Positions 11,835-22,749 of a DNA stretch of 64,000 nucleotides are shown here, one piece after another. A model generated the notes under the pieces. That model was not told the origin of the DNA, searched no databases, and saw only the letters and a program-made list of their open reading frames with translations. Source of the stretch: Kwoniella bestiolae CBS 10118 (lineage: Eukaryota > Basidiomycota > Tremellomycetes > Tremellales > Cryptococcaceae); NCBI RefSeq assembly GCF_000512585.2, contig NC_089242.1, positions 3,782,001 through 3,846,000 of the forward strand, written 5' to 3'. The translations under genes and the position numbers were made by a program. Numbering within the stretch: position 1 is the stretch's first letter; each line of letters begins with the position of its first letter.

Positions 11835-12666
11835 TGACCTCGTTCGCAGCGCACACAACCACGACCACCATCATCCCCACTCTGAGAAACGACCTTTCCT
11901 TCATCCAAAGGTGGATGAACAAAACGGATAGACCGATTCGCCACTACATTCTATATTGACAATGACTTTTTTCACGATGCATGCTCGACTCGTTCCTTGT
12001 ATGGAATGAATTTGGTGTCTCCGTCAACGAAACACAATTTTTTCGTCTTCCTCGTCTTCTAGGCCTAGATCTGGTTATACAAGCTTATGCAAATCCCGTC
12101 TAGGGTGAACAAGGACCATGATACCTTGATCTGGGGATGTTGAACCTTGTAACATGAATAGTGGGGAGTACCCAAACGTCGTGAGGCCCTTCCACGTCGT
12201 TGGACAGGTTCGGTGGAGGTCCAAGAGCATTTTGGAGTCCAGAGCTCAGGTTCAAAGGTATCAGGGACACATTTTCACTAGAGTTTGAGCGGTGCTTTGA
12301 CCTCGTTCATTAGGAAAGACCTAGAAACCTTAGGGAAGATCGTAATTCCCCAGGGAAACGGAATTTGTTATAAACAATTAGGATGTCATAGACCTCGTTC
12401 CCATAGAACCTCGCGCCACCTTCGGACAAGTTCTAACGGCGTTTTGGGTACGTAGACTAGGCTAAACGAAAAGATTTTATCCCAAAATAATAAGCTATTA
12501 AATTATTTTATCCCAAAAATTGAATGATACCCAGAGAGAACATATACTCCACAATCCATTACCGTTTCGTTCCCCCTTTCCTCTCTCTTTTCTTTCTTTC
12601 TCTTCTTCACCTTCTAAAAAGAGTCTTACCTCTATCACTCTCCTTACATCCTTACACAAAACAAAT
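11835..12666 (+). promoter_or_regulatory. TEF1: TEF1 promoter and leader with repeated motifs
   Basis: The decamer GACCTCGTTC occurs three times in the plus orientation (near 11836, 12299 and 12391). Nearby are two imperfect copies of a longer block containing GGACARGTTC followed 15-30 bases later by an ATTTTGG/GTTTTGG box (about 12200-12235 and 12424-12449). A dense pyrimidine tract (about 12565-12620) precedes the 5'UTR intron, as is usual before highly expressed fungal genes. The role of the repeats as binding sites is inference. Confidence 0.55.
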
Positions 12667-12975
12667 GTGAGTAAAGGTGTTCTTTTCGTTATGGTCTTGG
12701 TGTTCGTGGAAGCGGGCGTGGTGGAAGAACGAAGGAGGAGGTGCGGAAGTGGAACTGGGGAGGTGGACCTGGTGGCGGAGGCATGATTGCTTGTTAGCTT
12801 CTATCCCTTCTCCCATCCTACTCTTGTCTCCTGTCTACTGCTCTCTATCTAGCTGCGTGCTCCTAGAGCCCAGGCGATGCAGAGTGGCGAGAAGGAAACC
12901 TCTTAATCTTAGACTCCTTTGTCCATGACCTTTACACGATTTGCCTCCTTTTCTAACGTTATCTCTCTTTTGCAG
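12667..12975 (+). other. TEF1: 5'UTR intron of TEF1
   Basis: A GTGAGT donor at 12667 and a CTTTTGCAG acceptor ending at 12975 frame a 309-nt intron just before the ATG at 12990. Leader introns are common in EF-1alpha genes and usually raise expression. Short open frames inside it are not genes. Confidence 0.75.
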
Positions 12976-12989
12976 AAAAAAAATCCAAA

Positions 12990-15249
12990 ATGGGTAAAGA
13001 CAAGTTACACGTCAACGTCGTCGTTATCGGACACGTAGATTCCGGTAAATCCACCACCACTGGTCACTTGATCTACAAGTGTGGTGGTATCGACAAGCGA
13101 ACCATCGAGAAGTTCGAAAAGGAAGCTGCTGAGTTGGGTAAATGTGAGTATAGCCTTTCGTCTCAACCAGTCTTTCATCGCTGACCCCATCCCTCAGCCT
13201 CCTTCAAGTACGCTTGGGTTTTGGACAAACTTAAGGCCGAGCGAGAGAGAGGTATCACCATCGATATCGCTCTTTGGAAATTCGAGACCCCTAAGTACCA
13301 AGTCACCGTTATCGATGCTCCTGGTCACAGAGATTTCATCAAGAACATGATTACCGGTACCTCCCAAGCCGATTGTGCCATTCTTATCATCGCCACCGGT
13401 GTCGGTGAATTCGAAGCTGGTATCTCCAAGGAAGGTCAAACCCGAGAGCACGCTCTTCTCGCCTTCACTCTCGGTGTCAGACAACTCATTGTTGCCTGTA
13501 ACAAGATGGACACCTGTAAATACTCCGAAGACCGATTCAACGAAATCGTCAAGGAAGCTTCCGGTTTCATCAAGAAGGTCGGTTACAACCCCAAGGCTGT
13601 TGCCTTCGTCCCCATCTCCGGATGGCACGGTGACAACATGTTGGAGGAGTCCACCAAGTGAGTGAAATTTTTACATCTGCCACGCGTCGATCATCGAGTG
13701 TGGCACTTTTCAAATTTTCGAACCTTTACTGATACTCAACCTTTCAACAGCATGTCCTGGTACAAGGGATGGGTTAAGGAAACCAAGGCCGGTCAAGTCA
13801 AGGGTAAGACCCTCCTCGACGCCATCGACGCCATCGAGCCCCCTACCCGACCCACCGACAAGCCCCTCCGACTTCCTCTCCAAGATGTCTACAAGATCGG
13901 TGGTATCGGTACGGTGCCCGTCGGTCGAGTCGAGACCGGTGTCATCAAGGCTGGTATGGTCGTTACCTTCGCTCCTTCTAACGTTACTACCGAAGTCAAG
14001 AGTGTAGAAAGTGCGGCATAATTTCTCTTTAATATCTTGCCCATCGCTGACAACTATTTTTAGTGCACCACGAGCAAATCCCTGAGGGTCTTCCAGGTGA
14101 GTCGAATCTTCAAAAAGAAAAACAATACAAACTGCTTTTTACTTTTTTCCTCTTCCAATCTTTAAAACCCGTTGACTCTTGCTAATATCTCTTCCTCATG
14201 TAGGAGACAACGTCGGTTTCAACGTCAAGAACGTTTCGAAAGTATCTATTTCCTCTTAGTCGAAACACACATCACAAATTTGAGATTTTCTCCCCCCCAA
14301 CAACTCCCTTCCATTCTCATTCGGACTAATACTAACTTGATATTCTCTTCTTTCTAACAGCATCAAGGACATTAGGCGAGGAAACGTGTGCGGGTTGGTA
14401 TCGTTTTCGTCTCCCTTGCTGTTGCTAACCACGCTGATTCAATAAATTTTGATTTTTTAAATCTTAGTGACACCAAGCAAGACCCCCCCAAGGAGGCTGC
14501 TTCCTTCAACGCCCAAGTCATTGTTCTTAACCACCCTGGTCAAATCGGTGCTGGTTACACTCCTGTCTTGGATTGTCACACTGGTGAGTCTCAGCTTATC
14601 TGCCACTAGATCGCCCCCAAGCTGACATTGTATCGTTCAGCCCACATCGCCTGTAAATTCTCCGAGCTTATCGAGAAGATTGACCGACGAACTGGTAAGG
14701 TCATGGAGGCCAACCCTAAGTTCGTCAAGTCCGGTGATGCCGCCATCGTGAAAGTGAGCTTGACCTTTCCATCTGCCTGCTCATCATCGTGCTGACTCAA
14801 ACAAATTATAGCTCGTTTCCCAAAAGCCCATTTGTGTCGAGTCTTACACTGAGTACCCCCCTCTCGGTCGATTCGCTGTCCGAGACATGAGACAAACCGT
14901 TGCTGTCGGAGTTATCAAGTCTGTAGAGGTAAATTCAGTGTTCTTTTCATCATCTTCTCCCAGACATCGTCGCTGACTTTTCAATTTTTCTCTTACCATA
15001 GAAAACCGACGGTAAAGGGTGAGTAAAACCTTCATCTGCTTAGTTTTATCATACTGACGTTCGTCCTTTTCTCTCCAAAAGTGGTAAGGTCACTAAGGGT
15101 AAGTACAAGCTATTCCCCATCATCTTCACACCCCTCATCACCACCACTTCATCCTTCATCGCCATCAAGACCCGCAAGAAGGAATTTCAACTGACTTGTC
15201 CTTTTTCTTTCCTTAAGCCGCTGAAAAGGCCGGTGCCAAGAAGAAGTAA
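12990..15249 (+). CDS. TEF1: Translation elongation factor EF-1alpha
   Basis: GTPase that delivers aminoacyl-tRNA to the ribosome. The G1 box G-H-V-D-S-G-K-S-T, the D-A-P-G-H-R-D-F G3 box, N-K-M-D (G4) and the F-V-P-I-S-G-W-H-G-D segment are all present. Domains II and III follow, with the H-H-E-Q-I-P-E-G-L-P-G-D-N-V-G-F segment and the end A-A-E-K-A-G-A-K-K-K. The gene has about ten introns clustered in the 3' half; several separate very short exons (for example the exons near 15002-15018 and 15082-15099). Two donors are weak (GTGCGG at 14011 and GTTGGT near 14396). The intron ending at 14360 is ambiguous: restoring the conserved V-S-I-K-D-I-R-R needs a GA donor at 14238. Using the GT donor at 14241 with an AG seven bases past 14360 would give a protein one residue short. 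Codons are strongly biased toward C-ending forms, as expected for a highly expressed gene. Confidence 0.97.
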
Positions 15250-15804
15250 ACGGTTCCCTCGATCTGATCACTGGGATCTCAGTTTCTCTTTCTTATATAG
15301 TCTCAATCGTTCCGTACAGTTCATCATGCACATTGGTCGATGAAGAGTCGATAATTGGTTAAAATAAGGTCGAGAGATGTTTTGCCACTAACCACATAGC
15401 ACTAATCCCGCATAACACCGGCGGTCCACTGACGCGCGTCTGCCTTTATAATCTCATCGTATTCATGCATTCATCTCTTTTATCTCTTTCCTTCAACATC
15501 AACTCAAGATATATGCATACATACTGGTACTTCAGTCGTCAAGAGCTGATACCACGTTGATACTGTGAGTGTGTGTGGATCCCGCTATACGGGAACGGGC
15601 TTTTTTTACCCCACTTCTGCTGATTGTCTCACCTTTAACCTCGTCGTCTTACGTCTTTCCTTCTCCTCTGTGTTCCAATGACAATTTGACTGACATGTAT
15701 GATCCTTCTGATCAACACAGACATCACTCACCCGACCATCCACTCACTTCCTACCATCCATACTAATCGTACTACTCACCCCGATAACACCCATCCTCAG
15801 CAGG
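15250..15804. other. Intergenic with a probable 5'UTR intron
   Basis: Holds the TEF1 3' flank and the leader of the next gene. A good donor (GTGAGT at 15565) and an acceptor (CAACACAG ending at 15720, with a CTGAC branch site about 30 bases before it) define a likely 156-nt 5'UTR intron for the gene that starts at 15805. No other feature is seen. Confidence 0.5.
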
Positions 15805-16542
15805 ATGCCAACCCCTCCTCCATCAAGTCCTACTAACCCCTCTTCCTCTGACAACTTACCCACCACCCAACTGCAAGACATAACCCACCGAACCTACCTC
15901 TCCCTCAAAACCACCATCGACCAACTCCTCCACCTCCATCTCTCTGACGAGCTAGAATCGCCCTATGTATACGAAGACCTCCTCAAACCCATCAACCCGT
16001 ACGCATGGAGAAACGATAAATACGGTACTGATCCTCAATCGAAGGGTCTCAACGAGCTGTACGATCTGATTGTGATTCTCGCTAGGAGGGTAGCGGAGTC
16101 TCTGACTAGGTTGAGTGTGTTGGTGAAGTTGGTGTATCATTTGGTGGGGGCGTTGGATCTGATCATTAGGCGATTGGTTGGGTTGGAGAATGGGGATAGG
16201 ATGTTGGAGAGGAGGTTGGGCGATTTGGAAAGAAGGATCAATTCTGGGGGTGTAGATGGTATTGAGAAGGGGGATGATCGATCTGATGGAGAGGTAGGAT
16301 ATGTGGGTGTGCCGCCTACACCCAAGTCTATGAGTGAGAGATTTACTATGGGGCGAGAGGTGGTCTTAGGTGAATTAGAGGAAGAGGTCAAACCTTATGT
16401 AGTGAGTACTGCATTCATTTGTGGTAAACTACTCAGGCCTGCGCTGATACCTGTACAGAGAAGATCCGGTCGAGTCACCAAAGTCATCAATTATAATACC
16501 TCATCGTCGGATGATGGCGAAGAGGAATTTGATTTGGACTGA
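15805..16542 (+). CDS. Unknown helical protein with optional 57-nt intron
   Basis: I do not recognise this protein. It reads 245 aa unspliced or 226 aa spliced. The N-terminus is Pro/Ser-rich. Residues about 30-150 look helical, with Y-L-S-L-K-T-T-I-D-Q-L-L-H-L-H, N-P-Y-A-W-R-N-D-K-Y-G and a leucine-rich stretch with R-R-L-x-D-L-E-R-R-I that could form a coiled coil. The C-terminus has a V-x-K-V-I-N-Y segment and an acidic tail ending E-E-E-F-D-L-D. A perfect GTGAGT...CTGTACAG intron (16402-16458) is exactly 19 codons long with no stop, so both the retained and the spliced forms stay in frame. It lies between TEF1 and MED7; no functional link is visible. It could be a small subunit of a nuclear complex, but that is only a guess from its composition. 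Confidence 0.7.
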   Translation: MPTPPPSSPTNPSSSDNLPTTQLQDITHRTYLSLKTTIDQLLHLHLSDELESPYVYEDLLKPINPYAWRNDKYGTDPQSKGLNELYDLIVILARRVAESLTRLSVLVKLVYHLVGALDLIIRRLVGLENGDRMLERRLGDLERRINSGGVDGIEKGDDRSDGEVGYVGVPPTPKSMSERFTMGREVVLGELEEEVKPYVVSTAFICGKLLRPALIPVQRRSGRVTKVINYNTSSSDDGEEEFDLD

Positions 16543-16796
16543 TCATAGTGTGCAGTCGATAGTGGACAAGGAAGAGAGGAGTGGCGTTGTACGTATAATG
16601 GACTGTCCTATATCATCGTGTCGTTGTAAATTCATGTTATCATTTCGCTATAGTATCGTATAGTATCAATATCATTTGTAGATAGTGAAATTCACATCAT
16701 ATCCTCGATCAATGAAACAGATATAGTGTCGTGATAAATATACATACTATCATTAGATACATTTCTAATATACAACATACTCACTTCCTCCAATGA

Positions 16797-17838
16797 CTAT
16801 ACCCTCGCTGCTTTCAATCTCCTAATATTCATCGAAATCTCTTTACATTTCCTATCCCCTCATTCACCATCAGCTGACTCTTACTCGAACGTTCAAAATT
16901 CAAGATGCGAACAGCTGACTCACCTCCTCATCATCTCAGTCTGCTTCTTCCTCTCCTCTATCTCCCTTTCCATCATGAGTATCAGCGTGGCTTCGCTCTG
17001 CATCTTCCGGAGCGAGTTGGAGTGGATCATCATGCTTGCGCTGAGGTTACTGAGGTGTTGGATGTACTAGGGTGTAGGGTAAGCGTAAGCTCGTAGGATA
17101 TATTTTATGAGGTATGGACCCCTCTCATCCCGCTCTGTGCTCGTCTTACCCGTCTGCTATCTCCAATGTATCCAGCTTCTCGCACCTCTCTATGATCACC
17201 GCAGTGAAGCAGAGATATCCCTTCCTTCCTCTCGATAGTATGACAGATCAACCCACCTGATCCCCCTCATGAGCCCATCCAGCATGCATCATCTCGTCCG
17301 GCGTCCTCGCCGAGTTCATTAGTACGTCCAGAAGTAATAACACGGTATGGAGAAACGACGAGAGGAGGTTCGGGAGCGCTTCATTAGGTTCCGAAGTGGT
17401 TTGGAAGAGGGGCGGAAGACCTATATCTTTGATTGATGGGATGGTGGGTTTGGTCTATACGATCGTTACTCAATGATGAGTGGTGCGTATGAGAGGACGA
17501 CAAGAGGGAGTAGAACATACACTAAATAAATTCCCAAAACACATCCATCGTCCATCTTCTTCTACCCATTGTGCTTTTGGCTTGTCTAACCTCACTTTCA
17601 ACTCTTCCAGCTCCCTCTTCTCTTCTTCACTCAGATCTACCTGTATATCCCCGTTTGTGGCTTTACTCGACGGTCCAGGTTCGTTGAACGAGCTCCCTGA
17701 TAGAGCCTCGTACCGCTCGATATTGTGGTCTGTGAAGGATTGCCAATATGCCGGAGGGGGTGGGAAGAGGGTGTTGGTTATGGGTAAAGGAGCTTCTTGC
17801 GTGGGGTGGGGGCTCATGATGATTGTGCTCCTACTCAT
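16797..17838 (-). CDS. MED7: Mediator complex subunit 7
   Basis: MED7 forms the hinge of the Mediator middle module with MED21 and links activators to RNA polymerase II. The first exon gives L-F-P-P-P-P-A-Y-W-Q-S-F-T, the hallmark F-P-P-P-P-x-Y start, and ends W-V-E-E-D-G-R-W-M-C-F-G. The next exon has I-G-L-P-P-L-F, then L-L-S-S-F-L-H-T-V-L-L-L-L-D-V-L followed by P-D-E-M-M. Then comes Y-I-Q-H-L-S-N-L, corresponding to the family's conserved helical region, and a coiled coil (E-R-E-I-E-E-R-K-K-Q-T-E-M-M) that would pair with MED21. The stop at 16797-16799 follows L-K-A-A-R-V. The intron between G-D-Q and Y-I-Q is relatively long (about 190 nt). An alternative in-frame ATG lies at 17817. Identification rests on motif order and is good but not certain in the C-terminal exons. 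Confidence 0.82.
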
Positions 17839-18100
17839 TCGTCGGGTCTATATATATGAATGTATGAATGTCTACATGTAACAATGACCTTCTGAAGCGA
17901 TTCATGATCATCTTGCCTCCTCATAAATGCATCTCTCAGCTTGTCAACAGCGGAGATACCCTCACTCTCCGTGAACCAATACTCGTGCTCGTCATCAACA
18001 CCCCCTTGCTCAACGCGTTAACACCTCTTCACCTCACTTTACATTCCTCTTGCTCCTCTCTCTTCTCTTCTCTCTTATTCGACAGCAAAAGTGATACGCA

Positions 18101-19561
18101 ATGTCATCCTCCGCCCCACTACTCTCAGGAACCATCGAGCCAGACGAGGAACCACCATCCCTACCTCAAGGTAAGATCGGGGCGTCGTCCAGATCCGCCG
18201 AACCTGTCGTGTTGGTTCCGGGTACTACTCCTCAGGGGTCTGGGGGGATGATGGGGATAGGGAATGCCGAGGAGGGTGGTATAGTAAGCTTGCGCATTCT
18301 GACCTTTCCTCCAGGCATATAAGCTTATGTCTCCTGTGTGACATAGCGAGGGATCCTCAAACAATCTTCTCATCCTTTATCGTTGCTTTTCTTGTACTTC
18401 TTTAGGAGCGCTGCTATCGCTGTTTACGTGTTGTGTGGACTATGTGAGTCAGCTTGTTTTCCTTCTCGAGCTACACTGTAGAGACGAAGCTGATGTATAT
18501 GATTGGCTTAGTCACCGATAACTACGTTTTGAGCGTTAGTTGCGGTTTTCACGTAACACCCCTTGTTTAGGTAACTAACAATATGATGGTAGATCGTGGT
18601 GGTTGTTGTACTGCTTTCACTGGATTTCTGGAATACGAGAGTGGGTCGCCTCTTCCTCTCCCTTTGGACTTTCCTCTTCGCCGATTTCACCCTCTCCTCC
18701 CTTTTTGATTCTTTCGTCACAACCTCACTGTCAATCTCCTAATCTATCTTCCTCGCTCTTTCCCGACTATGAATTTATCCCCGCCTATCCTCCTTCCTCC
18801 AAACGCTCTTGTCAGACTGATTAATGTTGACGTGATGCATTTAATCCCAGAACGTAGCAGGCCGTACCCTTGTAGGACTACGATATTGGAACGAAGTAGA
18901 CGAAGAAGGCGAGAGTTCGTGGGTTTTCGAGTCGAGAGATGTGAGCTATTAAGTTTCTTTCGAATATTTCTTCAGGAGAAACAACTGACATACGTTTTAT
19001 AGCCTTCGAGACCTGCTAATGCGATTGATGCAAAGTGAGCTTTTCGCCTGCTTTGCCATGCAGGAGCAATTGAAGCTGACAAAATACTCTTCAACAGGAT
19101 GTTCTGGGTAAGCTGCCGCTGCTATTAGGTGGTCATCTGGATAAGCTCATGTATTTATATACAGATCGCACTCTACGCCTATCCACTAGGATGGCTCGCC
19201 CTCCTCATAGTGTCCCTACTGAAATTCAACGTCTCGTGAGTTGTCGCCTTGCCTAAGTATAGAAAATGCGAATTCAACTGATCATCCATACCCGCGTACC
19301 AGGTTCCTGCCTATAGTACTACTAGCACTAGTATTCAACCTATCAAACCTCCTAGGATTCACGTAAGTCAGCTTTGACACACACCCGACCTCGTAAGCTG
19401 ACTTTTCTTGGTATGGTAGCTACGCAGATAGAGATGCGCAGCAAAGGTGGGCAAGTGGGATTGCAAGTTCTGGGAATATACTGGGATTCGGTTTTGGGGG
19501 GATTGGAGGGCAGTTGGTTGGTGGGGTTGTGAAGAATAGTTTGGGGAGGGTGTTTGGTTGA
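18101..19561 (+). CDS. TVP23: Golgi membrane protein TVP23
   Basis: TVP23/FAM18 proteins are four-helix membrane proteins of late Golgi vesicles. The diagnostic segment R-Y-W-N-E-V-D-E-E-G-E-S-S-W-V-F-E-S is encoded near 18886-18942. It is followed across very small exons by A-N-A-I-D-A-K-M-F-W, then I-A-L-Y-A-Y-P-L-G-W, the A-L-L-I-V-S-L-L-K-F helix and L-S-N-L-L-G-F-T-Y-A-D-R-D-A-Q, all family signatures. The N-terminus is a cytosolic Pro/Gly/Ser-rich tail of about 60 residues. The C-terminus is Gly-rich and ends G-R-V-F-G. At least seven introns are present, some separating exons of only about 20 nt (for example 19099-19107). The start at 18101 is the first ATG and gives M-S-S-S-A-P-L-L. 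Confidence 0.9.
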
Positions 19562-19822
19562 TTTAGATAGAACATGCATTAGATTGGTTGGTAAGGTGGG
19601 TGCAGGTGATTGACCATGCACTGCAGGTCTGATAGAAGTGACGACGGAATGATCAGATTGTGACACTGTGAGCTCTGAGAGTGGATAGCGAGCTATTGTG
19701 TTAGTTTAGTAATGTAAAAAGAAAAAAAAATGGTGCTATCATCGTCACCCATAGCGTGCATCGAAGCAAGTAAACGTAAACAGGTATGATAGTATAAGCC
19801 ATCTACATCAATATGCCAGATA

Positions 19823-21060
19823 TCACCTCCTCAGCCCATTGATCGTGGTATCGAACCGTTTCTTTGTGATTTTCAGATTACTGGGTTGACCATTAACCAA
19901 AGCCTGATCCACACTCGGCTCAACCAGACCATCTTCCTCATCGTCTTCGTCTAGATCAAATTCAACCTGTCTCGTCGCCCTCCTCTTACCCCTCCGAATC
20001 TCACTCGGCCTACCATCCTGACTATGCCCTACATCATTCCCATCCCCATTGACCTGCTGCTTCTGAGCAGGAATCGCCCCCGACTGAGCCACGCCCATCC
20101 AATACCCCGCCCAATACTGAGCAGTCATAGCGTACCCCAATGCCTCTTCTTTGCCCACCCCTCCAGGTGGATATACCCCTAACGAGGGGAAGAGCTGATC
20201 GTTCCCCCCAGCACCATTATTGTACTGCTGTTGATTTAGGTCTTGATAGTTGGACATGGAAGGGGGTAAATCCCATTCGGCATCTTCGTCGTATTCCTCT
20301 TCCTCTTCTTCTTCACTATCGGATTCTTGCTCGTCGAGTTGGGGGATAGGTCGGGAGGGGGGTGAGCCGGGGTTGTAGCTTGGTGAGCCCCTCCTCTGGG
20401 GTTGGGAGGTAGAAGTCGAGTTTGAGGTTGAGGGTAGGTATGGGTTGGGTAGGGAGGTATCGTACTTGTTTTGAGAGGTTTTGAGTCGTCGTCTTTTGTT
20501 TGGTTGGGAATTACCATTGATATTTTGTTGGGGATTGGGGTATGCTGGAGTTGAAGTTGAGGTTGATGTTGATGCTTCTGCTTCTACTTCGGTTGGATCG
20601 GGTAGAGAGGCGGAGTACCAGCTATACGATGGACAAAGATCAGCCGAGTACATTTAGATGTGTTCACCACTGTATGTGAGCATATGGATCAATGTTATGA
20701 GGCCTGAGAGTGGAATGGATGCCCACGCTGTACCGTAATCCTCTGCTCCGGGCAATTTCTGTCCCTTCGCCAGCGCTGCAGTAGCTTTATCCAACCATGA
20801 GCCTGGTCCAGGGTGATGTACCTATGACCCCGAAAGAGGTAAGCTGACCAGCTCTATGTCAATAGTCTGACACTCCATTACGTGGGTGAGCAGAAGAGGC
20901 AAGAGACCCAACCCACGTGAAACTCGTTCATGGCCGCTTCACTCGCTCTGATCAACTCTCGATCGTCCCATGCTCCTCCTTTTGAGGTATCGAATGAGAG
21001 TTGGATGGAGGTGGTAGGTGGGGAGATGGGTGTGAGGGACATGTCCTGTTCTTGTGACAT
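19823..21060 (-). CDS. SMN1: SMN (survival motor neuron) homologue
   Basis: SMN is the scaffold of the complex that loads Sm rings on snRNAs. Exon 1 (20917-21060) has G-G-A-W-D-D-R-E-L-I-R-A-S-E-A-A-M, matching the Gemin2-binding helix W-D-D-x-x-L-I-x-A. Exon 2 (20727-20821) gives H-P-G-P-G-S-W-L-D-K and G-A-E-D-Y-G-T. Exon 3 (19823-20621) joins in frame as A-W-Y-S-A-S-L-P-D-P. The three exons total 1038 nt (345 aa), a whole number of codons. Exon 3 has a Ser/Pro/Asn-rich linker, an acidic run, and Y-W-A-G-Y-W-M-G, the YG box that oligomerises SMN. No Tudor domain is evident, as in fission yeast Smn1. Unusually, about 85 residues follow the YG box, including a basic segment and an acidic stretch. 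The pairing of Gemin2 helix and YG box makes the call good; the symbol is by homology. Confidence 0.8.
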
Positions 21061-21375
21061 TGTGTGGTAATACTGTCGTCGTGACAGTTATCTGATATGA
21101 TGCTATCTCAAGTCAAAGTAATATGATATCGATAGAGTGAGAGTCTCTTTCAACTTTCAACATCTCTCTCGACCAAGATGAGATATACTTCGGACATCGT
21201 TTCAGTCTCCGTGGATGAGTTATTTTTGCCACTCACTACACTTCATTACGTCACACAGACACAACTCAAAAACATCCTCCAACATGACATCCATCCTACA
21301 TCTTCATCTCTTCATCTCACACATCTTTTGTTCATTGCTCATACTTGGATCATCTATCAGGAACGTATCATCACA
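21061..21375. promoter_or_regulatory. Shared promoter region between SMN and J-protein genes
   Basis: A 315-base spacer between divergent starts. It is AT/CT mixed and contains a repeated CATCTTCATCTC-type pyrimidine leader (about 21290-21325) before the plus-strand start. No clear TATA box is seen on either side, as for the other housekeeping genes here. Confidence 0.4.
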
Positions 21376-22749
21376 ATGGCATCCTCACTACCGCAGGTGG
21401 GTCATACGCTTCCCATCAGAGTTTATCGAGGATACCTGCTAATATCACTTGCTGAAACAGTACTACACCATCCTCGTGAGTTCTCCACCTAACCCAACTG
21501 ACCATAACTGACATCCCATGTAACGAAGAATGTCAACCCTAAAGCAACAGCGTATGTGCCTTCCCGCCTCGAACTAAGCATGATCTGCTCACTGATACTT
21601 TCACTCAACCATAGCGACGAGATCCGTCAGGCGTACAAGCGAGAATCGCTCAAGACACACCCAGATAGGTTACCTGGGAATGCCACCCCGCAAGAGAGGA
21701 GGAGGGCCACCGAAAGATTCGTAAGTCATCTTCATCTTAAAAACCCCACTGCGAGTCACAAAGATTGGAGTGTAACACAAAAGGAGAAAGACGATCTTCC
21801 GTGTATTCACTTCCTTAATACATCGAATTATCTATCACCACAATCAATTCCTTACATATTCCTCTCTCTCTTCCTTTTCTGCGATCGAGTTATACTCCTC
21901 AACCATACTGACAGCCCACCTCATAACCTAGCAAATCGTTTCCGACGCATACTACGTCCTCTCCGACCCCTCCCGTCGAGCAGAGTACGACGCGCTTTTC
22001 AACTCCCGCCCCTCCTCCGCATTTACGGACGATACCTCCTCAGAGTTCGAGCAGGAGCAAGCGTCTGGCAACTTCTTCGAAAACTTTGCGCAGTTCTTCC
22101 AGAACGCTACTGGATCGACTTCTGCTCCGGGGGCAGGACCAAGTGAGAAGGCCAGTGCTGGTGGGGCGGCACCGCAGGGAAGGGGGAGACCGGACGCTCA
22201 TGGGGTGTTTGGCGATGTGTTTGAGGAGATGTGAGTCTGGTTCTTCTTTATGCACATTTCCTACTTTCCCATACCGACTGTTCTCTGTGGCATCGGGCGT
22301 TTCTCGCCTCGACTTTATTAGTAGTGAAGGCGATTCATAGCTGATAGTGGACTTGACACAGGCTCGCACCTGAGGTAGCACACGTAAGACCATGGTGGTC
22401 CTGGGTCGGCGGTGCGTCAGGAGCAGCATTAGGATATATCGTGGCCAACGTGCCTGGGGCAGTTGCTGGAGGTAAGTGGATGTTCATGTTCAGCTGAAAG
22501 TTTACAGGCTCGGTAGAGGAAATAGCTGATTCGTATTTTCTCGTAGGATTTGCCGGAAATAGACTAGGAGCAGTTAGAGATGCCAAAGGAAGAGCGGTGG
22601 GCGAGGTGTTCAGAGAATTAGGTGCAGGGCAGAAAGCAGAGGTGAGCTGTCAACTTCTGATGAAAATATTCATGAGTCGAAAGCTGATCGGGAATGGGTT
22701 GTAGATATTGAAAGCTCTTGCGTTCAAGGTTCTAGGAAGTATGAGCTAG
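21376..22749 (+). CDS. J-domain (DnaJ/Hsp40) co-chaperone with Gly-rich C-terminus
   Basis: Stimulates an Hsp70 ATPase. Splicing short exons gives Y-Y-T-I-L, N-V-N-P-K-A-T-A, D-E-I-R-Q-A-Y-K-R-E-S-L-K-T-H-P-D-R and, after a long intron, V-S-D-A-Y-Y-V-L-S-D-P-S-R-R-A-E-Y-D. That is a full J domain with the catalytic H-P-D at the very N-terminus (residues about 8-75). Then comes an acidic and Phe/Asn-rich linker (N-F-F-E-N-F-A-Q-F-F-Q-N) and W-W-S-W-V-G-G. The C-terminal part (G-A-A-L-G-Y-I-V-A-N-V-P-G-A-V-A-G, then G-F-A-G-N-R-L-G-A-V-R-D-A-K-G) resembles a glycine zipper that could insert in or lie on a membrane. There is no zinc-finger or standard class A/B substrate domain, so it is a class C protein. 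The stop at 22747-22749 follows V-L-G-S-M-S. Its partner Hsp70 is unknown. Confidence 0.9.

Noticed and set aside
12520..12928. Open frames across the TEF1 leader
   Set aside because: They run into the 5'UTR intron and have intron-like composition.
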